Assembly: GCF_937871615.1 (NCBI RefSeq)
Contig: NZ_CALMPA010000045.1
Span: forward strand, 212,046 to 276,045
Length of the DNA: 64,000 nucleotides
Origin: an uncultured Sphingomonas sp.
Lineage (GTDB): Bacteria > Pseudomonadota > Alphaproteobacteria > Sphingomonadales > Sphingomonadaceae
Reading direction: 5' to 3'
Every line of letters starts with the position of its first letter. Position 1 is the first letter of the stretch. Shown here in pieces: positions 36,944-47,315 of this stretch. Made by a program: the position numbers and the translations under genes. Under the pieces are notes generated by a model. That model was not told the DNA's origin. It worked only from the letters and a program-made list of their open reading frames with translations, and did not search any database.

Positions 36944-38874
36944 TGCCACGCCGCCTCCCGCGCCCGGCGTGCCAAGCGACGCTCGCGCAGGATATGACCG
37001 AGCATCGACAGCGCCCCGCCCAGCGCAACCAGCCCGCCGCCAAGCCAGATCAGCGTGACGAACGGCTTCCACCACAGGCGAAGCTGCCAGCGCCCGGCAT
37101 TATCGGGCTGGCCGAGCACGGTATAGAGCTGGCCATCGAGCCGCGTCGCGATCGCGCTCTCGCTCGTCGTGGTGGGCGGATTGGAAAAGAACCGCGATTG
37201 TGGGCGGAGATAGAATATTTCGCCGTCCTCGCCGCGCCTGACGCTCAGCCGCGCCTCCAGCGCGGACCAATTGGGGCCGATCAGCGGATTCACGCCCTCG
37301 AAGGTGACACTGAACGGCCCGACCTGAACCGGCTCGCCAACGCGCGCGGCGACCAGCCGCTCCTGCGTCCATGCGGTTGATGCGGCCATCCCTGCAAGGC
37401 TCACCGCGATGCCAAGATGCGCGATCACCATGCCGTAGAGGAACAAGGGAGCGCGTCGCAGATCGCGCTTCCACAGCGGCGCCACGCTCGCCACCGCCAA
37501 CCCGGTCGCGAGCGACAGCCCCGCGAGTTGCAGAAAACTCATCCCGCCCGCGAGCACGACGAGACCAGCGGCGGTAAAGACGGTCGCCGCGATCGGCCAC
37601 ATCATCCGCTCCAGCACCGCCTGCGCCTCGTCCCGCCGCCAGCGCAGCAGCGGCCCGACCGCCATGATCGCCACCAGCACCAGCGCCACCGGCCCGGCGG
37701 TCTTGTCGAAGAACGGCGGGCCGACCGAAAGCTGCGTCCCCATCGCCGCCGCGACGATCGGATAGAAGGTGCCGATCAGCACGATGCCGAGGATCACCGA
37801 AAGCAGCAGGTTGTTCGCGACCAACCCGCCCTCGCGGCTCAGCAACTCGAAGGTATTGCCCGCGCGCACCGTGCCCACGCGGGTGGCGAACAGCGTGAGC
37901 GCGCCGCCGATATAGATCGCCAGCAGCGCGAGGATGAACGCCCCGCGCTCGGGATCGACGGCGAAAGCGTGGACGCTGGTGAGGATGCCCGAACGGACGA
38001 GGAAGGTGCCGATCATCGACATGGAGAAGGCGACCACCGCCAGCATCACCGTCCACGCGCGCAAGCCATCACGCGTCGCCAGCACCGTCACCGAATGGAG
38101 CAGCGCGGTCGCCGCCAGCCACGGCATCAGCGAGGCATTCTCCACCGGATCCCAGAACCACCAGCCGCCCCAGCCGAGTTCGTAATAGGCCCAATAGCTC
38201 CCCGCCGTGATGCCCAAGGTCAGGAATATCCATGCGCCCAGCACCCAGGGCCGCATCGCGCGCGCGAACGCCGGCCCCACCTCGCGCGTCACCAGCGCGC
38301 CGATCGCGAAGGAGAAGGCCACCGATAGGCCGACATAGCCGATGTAAAGCGTCGGCGGATGGAAGGCCAAACCAGGGTCTTGCAGCAGCGGGTTCAGCCC
38401 CTGCCCGTCAAGCGGCGCCGGATCGAGCCGGGCGAACGGATTGGAGGCGAACAGCAGAAACGCGTAGAAACCAAGCGCGATCGCCGCCTGTCCGCCGAGC
38501 GTCGCGATCAACGGGCGCTCGTCGAGCCGGCGTTCGAGCAACGCCACCGCACCGCCCGCGACGCCAAGGATCGTCACCCAGAGGAGCATCGAGCCTTCGT
38601 GATTCCCCCACGCGCCGGCGAATTTGTAGAGGAGCGGCTTGGCCGAGTGGCTGTTCGCGGCGACCAGCGCGACCGACATGTCAGAGACGCAAAACACCGC
38701 GATCAGCGCGATCATCGACAGCGCGGCCATCAGCCCCTGCACCACCGCGACAGGGCGGACGGCGGCGAGCAGCGTCGCATCGGCGCGACGCACCGCGATT
38801 CCCGCCAGCACCAGTTGCAACGCGGCCAGCGCGGCGGCGAACCACAGAGCGGCCAGCCCGGCTTCGGCGGTCAT
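36940..38874 (-). CDS. ccmF: cytochrome c heme lyase subunit CcmF
   Basis: A 644-residue polytopic membrane protein that attaches haem from CcmE to apocytochrome c with CcmH. The tryptophan-rich WWD signature is present as GWGGWWFWDPVENASLMPW, and GAWGNHEGSMLLWV is a second family mark. About 13-15 membrane helices are spread along the protein, with a large periplasmic loop near the C-terminus. The ATG at 38874 is preferred; a GTG five codons upstream is possible. It heads the ccmF-ccmG-ccmH operon. CcmE is not encoded upstream; purU follows on the same strand beyond a 124-base gap. Confidence 0.95.
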   Translation of the reverse strand: MTAEAGLAALWFAAALAALQLVLAGIAVRRADATLLAAVRPVAVVQGLMAALSMIALIAVFCVSDMSVALVAANSHSAKPLLYKFAGAWGNHEGSMLLWVTILGVAGGAVALLERRLDERPLIATLGGQAAIALGFYAFLLFASNPFARLDPAPLDGQGLNPLLQDPGLAFHPPTLYIGYVGLSVAFSFAIGALVTREVGPAFARAMRPWVLGAWIFLTLGITAGSYWAYYELGWGGWWFWDPVENASLMPWLAATALLHSVTVLATRDGLRAWTVMLAVVAFSMSMIGTFLVRSGILTSVHAFAVDPERGAFILALLAIYIGGALTLFATRVGTVRAGNTFELLSREGGLVANNLLLSVILGIVLIGTFYPIVAAAMGTQLSVGPPFFDKTAGPVALVLVAIMAVGPLLRWRRDEAQAVLERMMWPIAATVFTAAGLVVLAGGMSFLQLAGLSLATGLAVASVAPLWKRDLRRAPLFLYGMVIAHLGIAVSLAGMAASTAWTQERLVAARVGEPVQVGPFSVTFEGVNPLIGPNWSALEARLSVRRGEDGEIFYLRPQSRFFSNPPTTTSESAIATRLDGQLYTVLGQPDNAGRWQLRLWWKPFVTLIWLGGGLVALGGALSMLGHILRERRLARRAREAAWQ

Positions 38875-38998
38875 GCGGCCCGCGTCCACGCGCTAATTTC
38901 GAGCGTCACCTTGATCTCACCAATCCCCGTGGCGGGTTCCCCCGCGTGCCGGCGTCGCTCTTGCGACACGAACCGGCGCGATACAAGGCCGCGCTGCC

Positions 38999-39847
38999 TC
39001 AGCGGAAGACGATGGTGCGCGCGCCGTTGAGCAGCACGCGATCCTGAAGGTGATAGGTCACCGCCTCCGCCAGCACGCGCCGTTCGATATCGCGGCCCTT
39101 GCGAACCAGATCATCGGGCGTATCGGCGTGGCTGATCGGCTCCACATCCTGCGCGATGATCGGGCCTTCATCGAGATCGGCGGTCACGTAATGCGCGGTC
39201 GCGCCGATCATCTTCACCCCGCGGGCATAGGCCTGATGATAGGGTTTGGCGCCCTTGAAGCCGGGCAGGAAGCTGTGGTGAATGTTGATGCAGCGCCCGG
39301 AAAGGAACGCCGCCAGATCGTCCGACAGCACCTGCATATAGCGCGCCAGCACCACCAGATCCGCTCCGCTCCCGGTCACGATCCGCTTCAGCGCGGCTTC
39401 CTGCGCCGGTTTGTTCTCCCTGGTGACGGGCAGATGGTGAAACGGAATATCGCCGATCGCGGCGGCGTGCAGCGCCTCGCGCGGATGGTTGGAGACGATC
39501 GCCACCACGTCCATCGGCAGTTCGCCGATCCGATGGCGATAGAGCAGATCGGCGAGACAGTGATCGAATTTCGACACCATCAGCAGCACGCGTTTGCGCA
39601 CCGCCGCCGATTCCATCGACCAGTCCGCGCCCACCGCATCCGCGATCGGGCCGAAACCTTCACGCAGCCCTTCGACACCGGCGTCGCATTGGAACACCGC
39701 GCGCATGAAAAACCGGCCGTTGAGCCGATCGTCGAATTGCTGCGCGTCGATGATATTGCCGCCGTGGCCCGCGAGAAAGCCCGCGACCGTCGCGACCAAG
39801 CCTGGGCGATCCTCGCATGAAAGGCGCAGGACAATCGTATCGGTCAT
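38999..39847 (-). CDS. purU: formyltetrahydrofolate deformylase
   Basis: A 282-residue PurU, which hydrolyses 10-formyltetrahydrofolate to formate and THF, balancing one-carbon pools. The N-terminal ACT domain ([27 protein letters not shown]) is followed by a formyl-transferase fold with the catalytic Asn-His-Asp set: [16 protein letters not shown] and [16 protein letters not shown]. The start at 39847 is chosen by a near-consensus GGAGGT element 7 bases upstream; an in-frame ATG 28 codons earlier is not a family N-terminus. Confidence 0.95.
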   Translation of the reverse strand: MTDTIVLRLSCEDRPGLVATVAGFLAGHGGNIIDAQQFDDRLNGRFFMRAVFQCDAGVEGLREGFGPIADAVGADWSMESAAVRKRVLLMVSKFDHCLADLLYRHRIGELPMDVVAIVSNHPREALHAAAIGDIPFHHLPVTRENKPAQEAALKRIVTGSGADLVVLARYMQVLSDDLAAFLSGRCINIHHSFLPGFKGAKPYHQAYARGVKMIGATAHYVTADLDEGPIIAQDVEPISHADTPDDLVRKGRDIERRVLAEAVTYHLQDRVLLNGARTIVFR

Positions 39848-39959
39848 CGGGGAAACCTCCGCCCGTCGGGCACGGCAGTGTTGATTGAAACGCACCGGCG
39901 CGGGGGGTGCGGCGAGCGTCTGGTCTGTCAAAAGAGCGTTGTCGAAAGGCGATCCGCGC

Positions 39960-40445
39960 TCAATCCTGCGGCGGCGGGCTGGTGCCGGCCTGTTCGGCGC
40001 GCTTGATCGCCTGCCGTTCGAGATACCATTGCCGCGCGTTCATCTGGGCGCAGCCGGTCTGCCCGCCAGTGCCCACCGCCGAGCAGGTATTGGGCAGGCC
40101 GCCCGCGGTGCGCCCCACCTCATCCACCGTCTGCGCGCGATTGACCCAGCTCTGGTTCTTCGCGGGCACCTCCGGCGGGCGGCGCAATTCCTTGGGCACG
40201 CGATATTGCTCGTTGGGGTCCAGCCGGTTGCACACCACCACCTCGTTCGAGGTGGAAGGCGGACATTTCTCGTTGCCGGTAAGCGTCACGCTGCGGATGC
40301 GCTTGGGCGGCTCCCCGGTTTGCGTCTGCATCTCCTGATGCACGGTTTCGGCGAGCTTGGCGGATGGAGCCGGTTGCGTCGCCTGCGTCGCGAGTGCCGC
40401 CGCCGGCAAAGTGGCGAACGCCAGCATGGTCAGGGGACGGAACAT
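39960..40445 (-). CDS. secreted hypothetical protein
   Basis: A 161-residue protein with a clear signal peptide ([19 protein letters not shown], then TQ). Four cysteines, in NEKCPPS, VVVCNRL, NTCSAV and TGCAQM, could form two disulfides in the periplasm. The middle is rich in Pro, Glu and Arg ([15 protein letters not shown]), suggesting an extended chain. I know no function; it looks like the sphingomonad-specific small secreted type. It is divergent from trpG. Confidence 0.7.
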   Translation of the reverse strand: MFRPLTMLAFATLPAAALATQATQPAPSAKLAETVHQEMQTQTGEPPKRIRSVTLTGNEKCPPSTSNEVVVCNRLDPNEQYRVPKELRRPPEVPAKNQSWVNRAQTVDEVGRTAGGLPNTCSAVGTGGQTGCAQMNARQWYLERQAIKRAEQAGTSPPPQD

Positions 40446-40582
40446 CGCATGGTCTCCTCGGCAAACAACGTAACGTCGTCCGGCGGCCTTGTATCCCGGC
40501 TGAACGTTCCGATCCGGTTACCGCAAGTTTCCGCATCGCAACAGCCGTTGCGATGCGAACGGAATGGAGTAAGGCCAGCGAG

Positions 40583-41152
40583 ATGATCCTCGTTGTCGAT
40601 AATTATGACAGCTTCACCTGGAACCTGGTCCATTATCTGATGGAACTGGGGGCGGAGGTCCGCGTCGTGCGCAACGATGCGATGAGCGTGGCGGATGCGC
40701 TGGCGACCAACGCGACGGGCTTTCTGATATCGCCCGGCCCCTGCACCCCCAACGAAGCGGGGATCAGCCTGGGGCTTGTCGCCGCCTGTGCGGAAACCGC
40801 CCGGCCGCTGCTCGGCGTGTGCCTTGGCCACCAGTCGATCGGCCAGCATTTCGGCGGCCATGTGGTGCGCGGCGGGCTGATGCACGGCAAGACTTCGCCG
40901 ATAACGCATGACGGCACGGGGGTGTTCGCGGGCATCCCCTCACCGTTCACGGCGACGCGCTATCACTCGCTGATCGTAGAGGACGTGCCGGATGCGCTGG
41001 TCGTCAACGCCACCGCGCCGGACGGTTCGGTGATGGGATTGCGGCATCGCGAACTGCCGATCCATGGCGTCCAATTTCACCCCGAGAGCATCGCCACCGA
41101 ACACGGGCACGCGCTGCTCGCCAATTTCCTGAAGGCCACCGGCACGGCATGA
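40583..41152 (+). CDS. trpG: anthranilate / aminodeoxychorismate synthase component II (glutamine amidotransferase)
   Basis: A 189-residue class I glutamine amidotransferase that supplies ammonia to the TrpE (or PabB) synthase. It opens with [17 protein letters not shown] and has the catalytic Cys80 in [11 protein letters not shown] and the His/Glu pair in [11 protein letters not shown]. The ATG at 40583 follows an AAGG element; longer in-frame starts overlap the divergent secreted-protein gene. It heads the trpG-trpD-trpC-moaC run, linked by ATGA overlaps. No trpE is adjacent, so it serves a synthase encoded elsewhere and may serve both tryptophan and folate synthesis. Confidence 0.94.
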   Translation: MILVVDNYDSFTWNLVHYLMELGAEVRVVRNDAMSVADALATNATGFLISPGPCTPNEAGISLGLVAACAETARPLLGVCLGHQSIGQHFGGHVVRGGLMHGKTSPITHDGTGVFAGIPSPFTATRYHSLIVEDVPDALVVNATAPDGSVMGLRHRELPIHGVQFHPESIATEHGHALLANFLKATGTA

Positions 41153-42138
41153 GCAGTTTCGTCCAGTTGCCCGATCCGGCGCTGCCACTGGCCCGCGAAG
41201 ACGCCGCGCGGGCGTTCGCCGACATTCTCGATGCGCGCGCGAGCGAGGAGGCGATCGCCCAGTTCCTCATCCGGCTGAGCGATCGCGGCGAAACCGCTGT
41301 TGAGATCGCCGAAGCCGCCCGCGCGCTGCGCGAACGCCTGATCCCGATCAGCGCGCCCGCCGGCGCGATCGACGTTTGCGGCACCGGCGGTGACGGCCAC
41401 CACACGCTCAACGTGTCCACCGCCGTCAGCCTGATCGTCGCAGCCTGTGGCGTGCCCGTTGCCAAGCACGGCAATCGCGCGGCCTCGTCAAAGGCGGGCG
41501 CGGCCGATACGCTGGAGGCGCTTGGCCTCGACATGGATCGCGCCGGCGCCGGCGCGGAGGAAACGCTCAGCGAACTCGGCATCTGTTTCCTGTTCGCGGC
41601 GAACCATCATCCGGCGATGCGGCGCATCACCCCGATCCGCCGCCACATCGGCAAGCGCACGATCTTCAATCTGATGGGGCCGCTCGCCAATCCGGCACGC
41701 GTCACCCGCCAGTTGATCGGCATCGCGCGCCCGGATTACGCGCCGGTCTATGCCGCCGCGCTCGCCGAACTAGGGTCGGAAGCCGCGCTCGTCGTTTCCG
41801 GCGAGGAAGGGCTGGACGAGGTTTCCGGCGCCGGGCCGACGATCGCGGTATCGGTAGGCGCGATCGCGCTTCCCGAACGCATCGCGCCGGAGGACGCCGG
41901 GCTGCCGCGCCACCCGATCGCCGCGATCCACGGCGGAGACCCTGGCTATAACGCCGCCGCGCTGCGCCGCCTGTTACGCGGGGAGCATGGCGCCTATCGC
42001 GACGCCGTGCTGCTCAACGCCGCCGCCGCGCTGGCGCTGGTCGGCGAAACGCTGCACGCCGGTGTCGCGCGCGCGGCGGAAGCGATTGACACGGGCGCGG
42101 CGGAGGCATTGCTCGACCGCTGGATCGCATGGAAATGA
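41149..42138 (+). CDS. trpD: anthranilate phosphoribosyltransferase
   Basis: A 329-residue TrpD transferring phosphoribose from PRPP to anthranilate, the second step of tryptophan synthesis. PRPP-binding motifs are [16 protein letters not shown] and [21 protein letters not shown]. Two Mg2+-binding acidic stretches follow ([10 protein letters not shown]). Length is standard. The start overlaps trpG by ATGA and the stop overlaps trpC by ATGA. Confidence 0.96.
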   Translation: MSSFVQLPDPALPLAREDAARAFADILDARASEEAIAQFLIRLSDRGETAVEIAEAARALRERLIPISAPAGAIDVCGTGGDGHHTLNVSTAVSLIVAACGVPVAKHGNRAASSKAGAADTLEALGLDMDRAGAGAEETLSELGICFLFAANHHPAMRRITPIRRHIGKRTIFNLMGPLANPARVTRQLIGIARPDYAPVYAAALAELGSEAALVVSGEEGLDEVSGAGPTIAVSVGAIALPERIAPEDAGLPRHPIAAIHGGDPGYNAAALRRLLRGEHGAYRDAVLLNAAAALALVGETLHAGVARAAEAIDTGAAEALLDRWIAWK

Positions 42139-42914
42139 CGAACGTACTCGACCGGATTCTCGCCACCAAGCGCGATGAGGTGCGTGCCCGCAGCGCGCGC
42201 GCCTCGATCGCCGATCTGGACGCGCGCGCCAGCGAACAGAGCGCGCCACGCGGCTTCCGCGCCGCGCTGGATCGCGCGCCGAACTACGGCCTTGTCGCGG
42301 AAATCAAGAAGGCCAGCCCGTCGAAAGGGCTGATCCGCGCCGATTTCGATCCGCCCGCCCATGCCCGCGCGTATCAGGCCGGAGGCGCAGCGTGCCTCTC
42401 AGTGCTGACCGACGAACAATATTTTCAAGGGGCGGATGCCTATCTGATCGCCGCGCGCGCGGCGTGTGATCTGCCGGTGCTGCGCAAGGATTTCATGGTC
42501 GATCCGTGGCAGGCGGCGGAGGCGCGGTCGATCGGCGCGGATGCGATCCTGCTCATCATGGCGGCGCTTGACGATGTGGCGCTGGCGGAGATCGAGGCGG
42601 CCGCGATCGAGCGCGGGATGGACGTGCTGGTCGAGGTCCACGATGCCGGCGAACTGGAACGCGCGCTCAAGCTGAAATCACGCCTCATCGGCGTGAACAA
42701 CCGCGATCTCCGGGACTTCACGGTCGATTTCGCGCGCACCTATGAACTGGTGGAGCACGCCCCCGCCGGTTGCACCTTTGTCGCCGAGAGCGGGCTCACC
42801 TCCCGCGCGGACCTCGATGCGATGGCCGCGCATGGTGTGCGCTGTTTCCTGATCGGCGAATCGCTGATGCGTCAGGCCGATGTTGAGGCGGCGACGCGGG
42901 CGCTGGTGGGATGA
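42135..42914 (+). CDS. trpC: indole-3-glycerol phosphate synthase
   Basis: A 259-residue TIM-barrel enzyme converting CdRP to indole-3-glycerol phosphate. Catalytic strands are visible: [43 protein letters not shown]-type sequence ([14 protein letters not shown]) and [12 protein letters not shown]. The start at 42135 overlaps the trpD stop as ATGA; an ATG two codons earlier (42129) is also possible. It is followed by moaC through another ATGA overlap. Confidence 0.95.
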   Translation: MTNVLDRILATKRDEVRARSARASIADLDARASEQSAPRGFRAALDRAPNYGLVAEIKKASPSKGLIRADFDPPAHARAYQAGGAACLSVLTDEQYFQGADAYLIAARAACDLPVLRKDFMVDPWQAAEARSIGADAILLIMAALDDVALAEIEAAAIERGMDVLVEVHDAGELERALKLKSRLIGVNNRDLRDFTVDFARTYELVEHAPAGCTFVAESGLTSRADLDAMAAHGVRCFLIGESLMRQADVEAATRALVG

Positions 42915-43381
42915 CGCGCCTCACCCACCTCGACGAGGCCGGCGCCGCGCGCATGGTCGATGTGGGTGACAAGCAGGTGACCCGCCGCGAGGCCACAGCG
43001 ACCGGCCGCATCCTGATGTCCGCCGAAACAGCCGCCGCGATCCGTGATGGCGCGGTGGCGAAAGGCGATGTGCTGGCGGTGGCGCGGGTCGCCGGGATCA
43101 TGGCGGCGAAGCGCACCAGCGACCTGATCCCGCTCTGCCACCCGCTCCCCCTCACCCGCGTGTCGCTCGATCTGTCGCTGGGCAACGACCATGTCGAAGC
43201 AACGGCGACGGCAGCGACCGACGGCAAGACCGGCGTGGAGATGGAGGCGCTGACCGCGGTTTCGGCCGCGCTGCTCACGATCTACGACATGGCGAAGGCG
43301 CTGGATCGTGGAATGCGGATCGAGGGCATCCGCCTGCGCGCCAAAAGCGGTGGCCGTTCCGGGGACTGGCACGCCGACTGA
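42911..43381 (+). CDS. moaC: cyclic pyranopterin monophosphate synthase MoaC
   Basis: A 156-residue MoaC, which with MoaA makes cyclic pyranopterin monophosphate, the first intermediate of molybdenum cofactor synthesis. It has [17 protein letters not shown] at the start, [19 protein letters not shown] with the active-site His, and [20 protein letters not shown] with the catalytic Lys following. It is translationally coupled to trpC. In many alphaproteobacteria moeA follows; here it does not. Confidence 0.96.
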   Translation: MTRLTHLDEAGAARMVDVGDKQVTRREATATGRILMSAETAAAIRDGAVAKGDVLAVARVAGIMAAKRTSDLIPLCHPLPLTRVSLDLSLGNDHVEATATAATDGKTGVEMEALTAVSAALLTIYDMAKALDRGMRIEGIRLRAKSGGRSGDWHAD

Positions 43382-43501
43382 CCTGAAACCGGCAAGTAAG
43401 CTGACGGGGCCGGGATTGTCGGAAAGCCGATACGGCGCATAAATTGCGCGAACCCGGCCTGAATGATAAAACACAGCCGCGACCACGCAGGGGCGATTGC
43501 G

Positions 43502-44155
43502 ATGGATGTGTCACGCCGCGATGCAATGCTCGGAGGATTATCGCTCCCGCTGATGGCCCGATCATCCGTCGCGCCGGACCAGCCGACAAATCTCCTGTCG
43601 CCGACGGGGCAGGAAACCTTTGGTCCGTTTTATCCCGTCCGGGGACCACGCGGACATGATCTCGACCTAACCCATTATCCGGGCAAGCGCGGTCGGGCGG
43701 CAGGTCAGGTTATGCAACTCAGCGGGCGAGTCACTGACAGGAGGGGGAATCCGCTGCCGCATACCGCTGTCACGTTGTGGCAGGCGAATGCCGCCGGTCG
43801 CTACACCAATCCCGTCGACACCAATATCGCGCCACTTGATCCGAACTTCCTCGGCGTGGTCGACTTCGAGACTGCTCAGGATGGCACTTATCGCATACGC
43901 ACGATCAAGCCTGGACCGTATCCCGAGCCATCGGGAACGATCCGCACGCCGCATATCCACTGGGACGTGACCCACGCCGATTATCGGCTTGTCACCCAAA
44001 TGTACTTTCCGGGCGAGAGCCTCAATCAGACCGACATTCTGCTTTCGACACTAACGGCGCGGCGGCGCAATCCGGCAACGGTCATCTGCAAGCCGGTTCA
44101 GTCGAGCGAACCGGGCGTACTTGCCTTCACCTTCGATATTGTCATGCTCGCGTAA
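43502..44155 (+). CDS. Tat-exported intradiol ring-cleavage dioxygenase-like protein
   Basis: A 217-residue protein of the intradiol dioxygenase superfamily (protocatechuate 3,4-dioxygenase and relatives). A twin-arginine signal opens it (SRRDAMLGGLSLPLM). The beta-sandwich domain carries VTLWQANAAGRYTNP and the iron-ligand segment TPHIHWDV with His-x-His; the Tyr ligands are likely the one in AGRY and one before the His pair. Export of intradiol enzymes is known for a subset of unclear substrate. GC drops: 60-base lines starting at 43861 and 43981 count about 55% and 50%, against 68% in the moaC line at 42961, suggesting recent acquisition. A start at 43463 is also open. Confidence 0.85.
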   Translation: MDVSRRDAMLGGLSLPLMARSSVAPDQPTNLLSPTGQETFGPFYPVRGPRGHDLDLTHYPGKRGRAAGQVMQLSGRVTDRRGNPLPHTAVTLWQANAAGRYTNPVDTNIAPLDPNFLGVVDFETAQDGTYRIRTIKPGPYPEPSGTIRTPHIHWDVTHADYRLVTQMYFPGESLNQTDILLSTLTARRRNPATVICKPVQSSEPGVLAFTFDIVMLA

Positions 44156-44185
44156 CCGGATTCGCGCCGGGCACCGGCTCGCCGG

Positions 44186-44632
44186 CTACAATCCCTGCGC
44201 CGCCTCCAGCACTTCCGCCGCGTGACCCGCCACCTTCACCTTGCGCCATTCGCGCGCGAGTTTGCCATCCTTGCCGAACAGGAAGGTCGCGCGCTCGATG
44301 CCCATATATTTGCGACCGTACATGGATTTCTCGACCCATACGCCGAACGCCTCGCAGGCCGCGCCATCCTCGTCGCTCGCCAGCGGCACGGTCAGACCAT
44401 ATTTCGCGATGAAATTGCCGTGTCGCTTCGGGCTGTCCTTCGACACGCCGAGCAGCGCCACGCCTGCTTGCGCGAAATCCGCCGCCAGCGCGGAAAAGTC
44501 CTGCGCCTCGCGGGTGCAGCCGGTCGTATCGTCCTTGGGATAGAAATAGACCACCAGCGGCCGGGGCAGCGCGGCGAGTTGCACCGGCGCGCCGCGCGGA
44601 TCAACCAGCGTCAGATCGGGAATCGCGTCCAT
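44186..44632 (-). CDS. bcp: peroxiredoxin of the BCP/PrxQ family
   Basis: A 148-residue thioredoxin-fold peroxidase that reduces hydroperoxides. The peroxidatic cysteine is Cys39 in DDTTGCTREAQDF. In E. coli BCP a resolving Cys lies five residues later; here that position is not Cys. The only other cysteine, Cys93 (AACEAFGVW), aligns with the dispensable E. coli Cys99. The protein therefore looks like a 1-Cys-type PrxQ. Its first 32 bases overlap the end of glnE. Confidence 0.93.
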   Translation of the reverse strand: MDAIPDLTLVDPRGAPVQLAALPRPLVVYFYPKDDTTGCTREAQDFSALAADFAQAGVALLGVSKDSPKRHGNFIAKYGLTVPLASDEDGAACEAFGVWVEKSMYGRKYMGIERATFLFGKDGKLAREWRKVKVAGHAAEVLEAAQGL

Positions 44633-47315
44633 CTATCACTCCCAGCCAGGTATCGCGCACCTCCTGCCGCGCCGCATCCAGCCCGGCAAGCACCTGCGCC
44701 CAATCATTCAGCCCAAGCGCCCGTGCCAGCAGCGCGCTCGTCGCCAGCGCCTCCGGTTCCTGCGCATCGGGCGCGACCAGCCGCAAGGTGACGAGCAGAC
44801 GCGTCAGCAATTCATAAGCCGCGCCGATCCCCGCCGGCAGCAGCGGCCCGAGCAAATCGATCGCGCGCGCCAGTCGCGGATCGAAGCCGCTCTTGTGTTC
44901 GAGTTGCAGCGTATGCACCGCGAATTCGAGATCGACGAGCCCACCCGGCAGCAACTTCGCGTCGAGCGGGCCGGCGGGTTTCTTGTGCGCCGCCATCTCC
45001 TCGCGCATCTTCGCCGCATCCGCCACCACGTCGCGATCCTTGCGCGCGCCGGCGAGCACCGCGTGGATTTCGGCCTGAAGCGCGGCGCGCGCGACCTCGG
45101 ACCCGAAAACGGGGCGCGCACGGGTCAGCGCCATATGCTCCCAAGTCCAGGCATCCTCGCGCTGATATCGCGCGAACGAATCGACGCTCACCACCAGCGG
45201 CCCCTGCGCGCCCGATGGTCGCAGCCTTGTGTCGACCGAATAGAGCGGCCCCGCCGCCGTGGCGACCGACAGTGCCGCCGTCACGCGTTGCGCCAGGCGG
45301 TTGTAATATAGCGTCGCGCCAAGCGGCCTCGGCCCATCGGATTCGGTCGAAAATTCGCCGGTGAACAAATAGATGAGATCAAGATCGGATGCGTGCGTAA
45401 GCGCCCCGCCACCGAGCCGGCCAAGCGCGAGGATGATGAACTCGCTGCCGGGCACCCGGCCATGCGCGCGGACGAATTCGTCGATCGTCGCGCTCGTCAG
45501 CGCCTCGATCGCGGCCTCGGCGACGCGCGCATAGCCGGTCGCCACCTCAAGCGGATCGGCCACGCCGGCGACGATCTGCGCGCCCAGCGCGAACCTTTTA
45601 TCGCCAACCACGCGGCGCGCATGATCGAGCCGCTCCTGATAATCGGCATCCTGCTCGACCGCCTCCATTTCCGCGACCAGCGCGGCAAGATCGCCGACCG
45701 GGGCGAGCGCGGTGGCGTCGATCAGCCCGTCGAGTAGATCGGGGCGTCGGCCCAGCTCCTCGGCGAGCGTCGGCGCATGGCTCAGGATCGCCGCGAGCAG
45801 GCTGGTCAGCGCCGGGCGCGCTTCGAGCAGACGGAAGATGTTGATCGCACTTGGTAGCCGTTCGAGCAGCAAGTCCAGCCGTTGCAGCGCCGCGCGCGGC
45901 ACCGGCGCATCGGCGAAGGCCGCGACGATGCCCGGAAGCACCGCCTCCAGCGCCGCTTTCGCCGCGGGGCTGCGCAACGCCGGATAGCGGCCGGAGCGCC
46001 ACAACCCGATCCGCGTCGCCGCACCTTCCGCGTCCGCGAAGCCGGCGGCGGCGAGTTGCTCCACCAGCCGTTCGTGATGCGCCGAGAGCGCAGCGCCCGC
46101 GGGCGCGGCCAACACGTCGAACACCGCGGCCACCCGCTCGACATGCGGGCGCAGGTGATCGAGCAACGCCGCGCCGTCCGCCCGCCCGTCGAGCCGCGCG
46201 ACGCGATCGAGCGCGTCGCCCACCGGCAGATGATGCGTCTGGCGATCGTCGATCATCTGCACGCGATGCTCGATCGTGCGCAGCGCGACATAGGCCTCGG
46301 TCAGCGCCCGTGCGTCATCGGGGTCGATTCGCCCCGCCGCGGCCAGCGCAGCCAGCGCGGCACGGGTATCCCCCATCCGCAGCGCCGGATCGCGCCCGCC
46401 GTGGATCAACTGATGAATCTGCGCGAAAAACTCCACCTCGCGGATGCCACCGCGCCCGCGCTTCAGATCATAGCCGGGGCCGAATGCCTGCCCTTGCGAA
46501 TGGTGATCGCGAATACGGCGCGTGATATCGACGATCTCGCCGATCGCACCGAAATCGAGGCTTCGGCGCCATACGAAGGGCCGGATCGCCTCCAGAAAGC
46601 GCAAGCCGAGCGCCATATCGCCCGCACATGCCCGCGCGCGGATGAACGCGGCGCGCTCCCATGGCAGCGCCTGCGATTCATAATAGCCGATCGCGGCGTC
46701 CACCGAGATGACGATCGGCGTCACCTCCGGCGATGGCCGCAACCGCAAGTCGATGCGCAGGACATAACCGTCGGCGTCCAGCGCCTGCAGCAATTCAATC
46801 ACGCGCCGACCGATCCGCACGGCGGCATCCGCCGGGTCTTCGCGCGGCCTGGTCGGCAAGGTCAGCGGGTCGAACAGCAGGATCGGATCAATATCCGACG
46901 AATAATTCAGCTCGCGACTGCCCAGTTTGCCGAGCGCGATCGCCGCGAAGCCCGTGGGTTCGGCGCCAGGCGTCCTCTCCTCGATCGCCGCGCGGATCGC
47001 GCGATCCAGCGCGGCATCGGCGAAATCGGACAACGCGTTGGTAACGGTGGTGAGATCAAGCGCACCGGAAAGATCGCCGATCGCCGCCGTCAGCGCGAGC
47101 CGTCGCCGCGCGAGCCTGAGCGTCCGCGCCGCTCCACCCTCGTCGAGCCACGCGACAGCCGCGAGCGGCAATGCGCCGGTCTCCAGCGTGGCGGCAAGCT
47201 CCGGCTCGCGATCGAGCAGCATCGCGAGGAAGGGCGCATTCGTTCGTGCGCGCTCGATCGCGTCATGCGCCGCGGCTTGCGCGGCGATTTTTTCGGGTAC
47301 GGCAGAATCAATCAT
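44601..47315 (-). CDS. glnE: glutamine synthetase adenylyltransferase/adenylyl-removing enzyme
   Basis: A 904-residue GlnE that adds or removes AMP on glutamine synthetase in response to nitrogen status through PII. Two nucleotidyltransferase domains are present: the N-terminal deadenylylating one with ALGKLGSRELNYSSDIDPILLF and the C-terminal adenylylating one with ALGRLGGGALTHASDLDLIYLF, both with the two-Asp metal site. Glutamine-synthetase-adenylyltransferase helical regions lie between and after. Length is slightly below E. coli GlnE (946). Confidence 0.96.
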   Translation of the reverse strand: MIDSAVPEKIAAQAAAHDAIERARTNAPFLAMLLDREPELAATLETGALPLAAVAWLDEGGAARTLRLARRRLALTAAIGDLSGALDLTTVTNALSDFADAALDRAIRAAIEERTPGAEPTGFAAIALGKLGSRELNYSSDIDPILLFDPLTLPTRPREDPADAAVRIGRRVIELLQALDADGYVLRIDLRLRPSPEVTPIVISVDAAIGYYESQALPWERAAFIRARACAGDMALGLRFLEAIRPFVWRRSLDFGAIGEIVDITRRIRDHHSQGQAFGPGYDLKRGRGGIREVEFFAQIHQLIHGGRDPALRMGDTRAALAALAAAGRIDPDDARALTEAYVALRTIEHRVQMIDDRQTHHLPVGDALDRVARLDGRADGAALLDHLRPHVERVAAVFDVLAAPAGAALSAHHERLVEQLAAAGFADAEGAATRIGLWRSGRYPALRSPAAKAALEAVLPGIVAAFADAPVPRAALQRLDLLLERLPSAINIFRLLEARPALTSLLAAILSHAPTLAEELGRRPDLLDGLIDATALAPVGDLAALVAEMEAVEQDADYQERLDHARRVVGDKRFALGAQIVAGVADPLEVATGYARVAEAAIEALTSATIDEFVRAHGRVPGSEFIILALGRLGGGALTHASDLDLIYLFTGEFSTESDGPRPLGATLYYNRLAQRVTAALSVATAAGPLYSVDTRLRPSGAQGPLVVSVDSFARYQREDAWTWEHMALTRARPVFGSEVARAALQAEIHAVLAGARKDRDVVADAAKMREEMAAHKKPAGPLDAKLLPGGLVDLEFAVHTLQLEHKSGFDPRLARAIDLLGPLLPAGIGAAYELLTRLLVTLRLVAPDAQEPEALATSALLARALGLNDWAQVLAGLDAARQEVRDTWLGVIDGRDSRSDAG

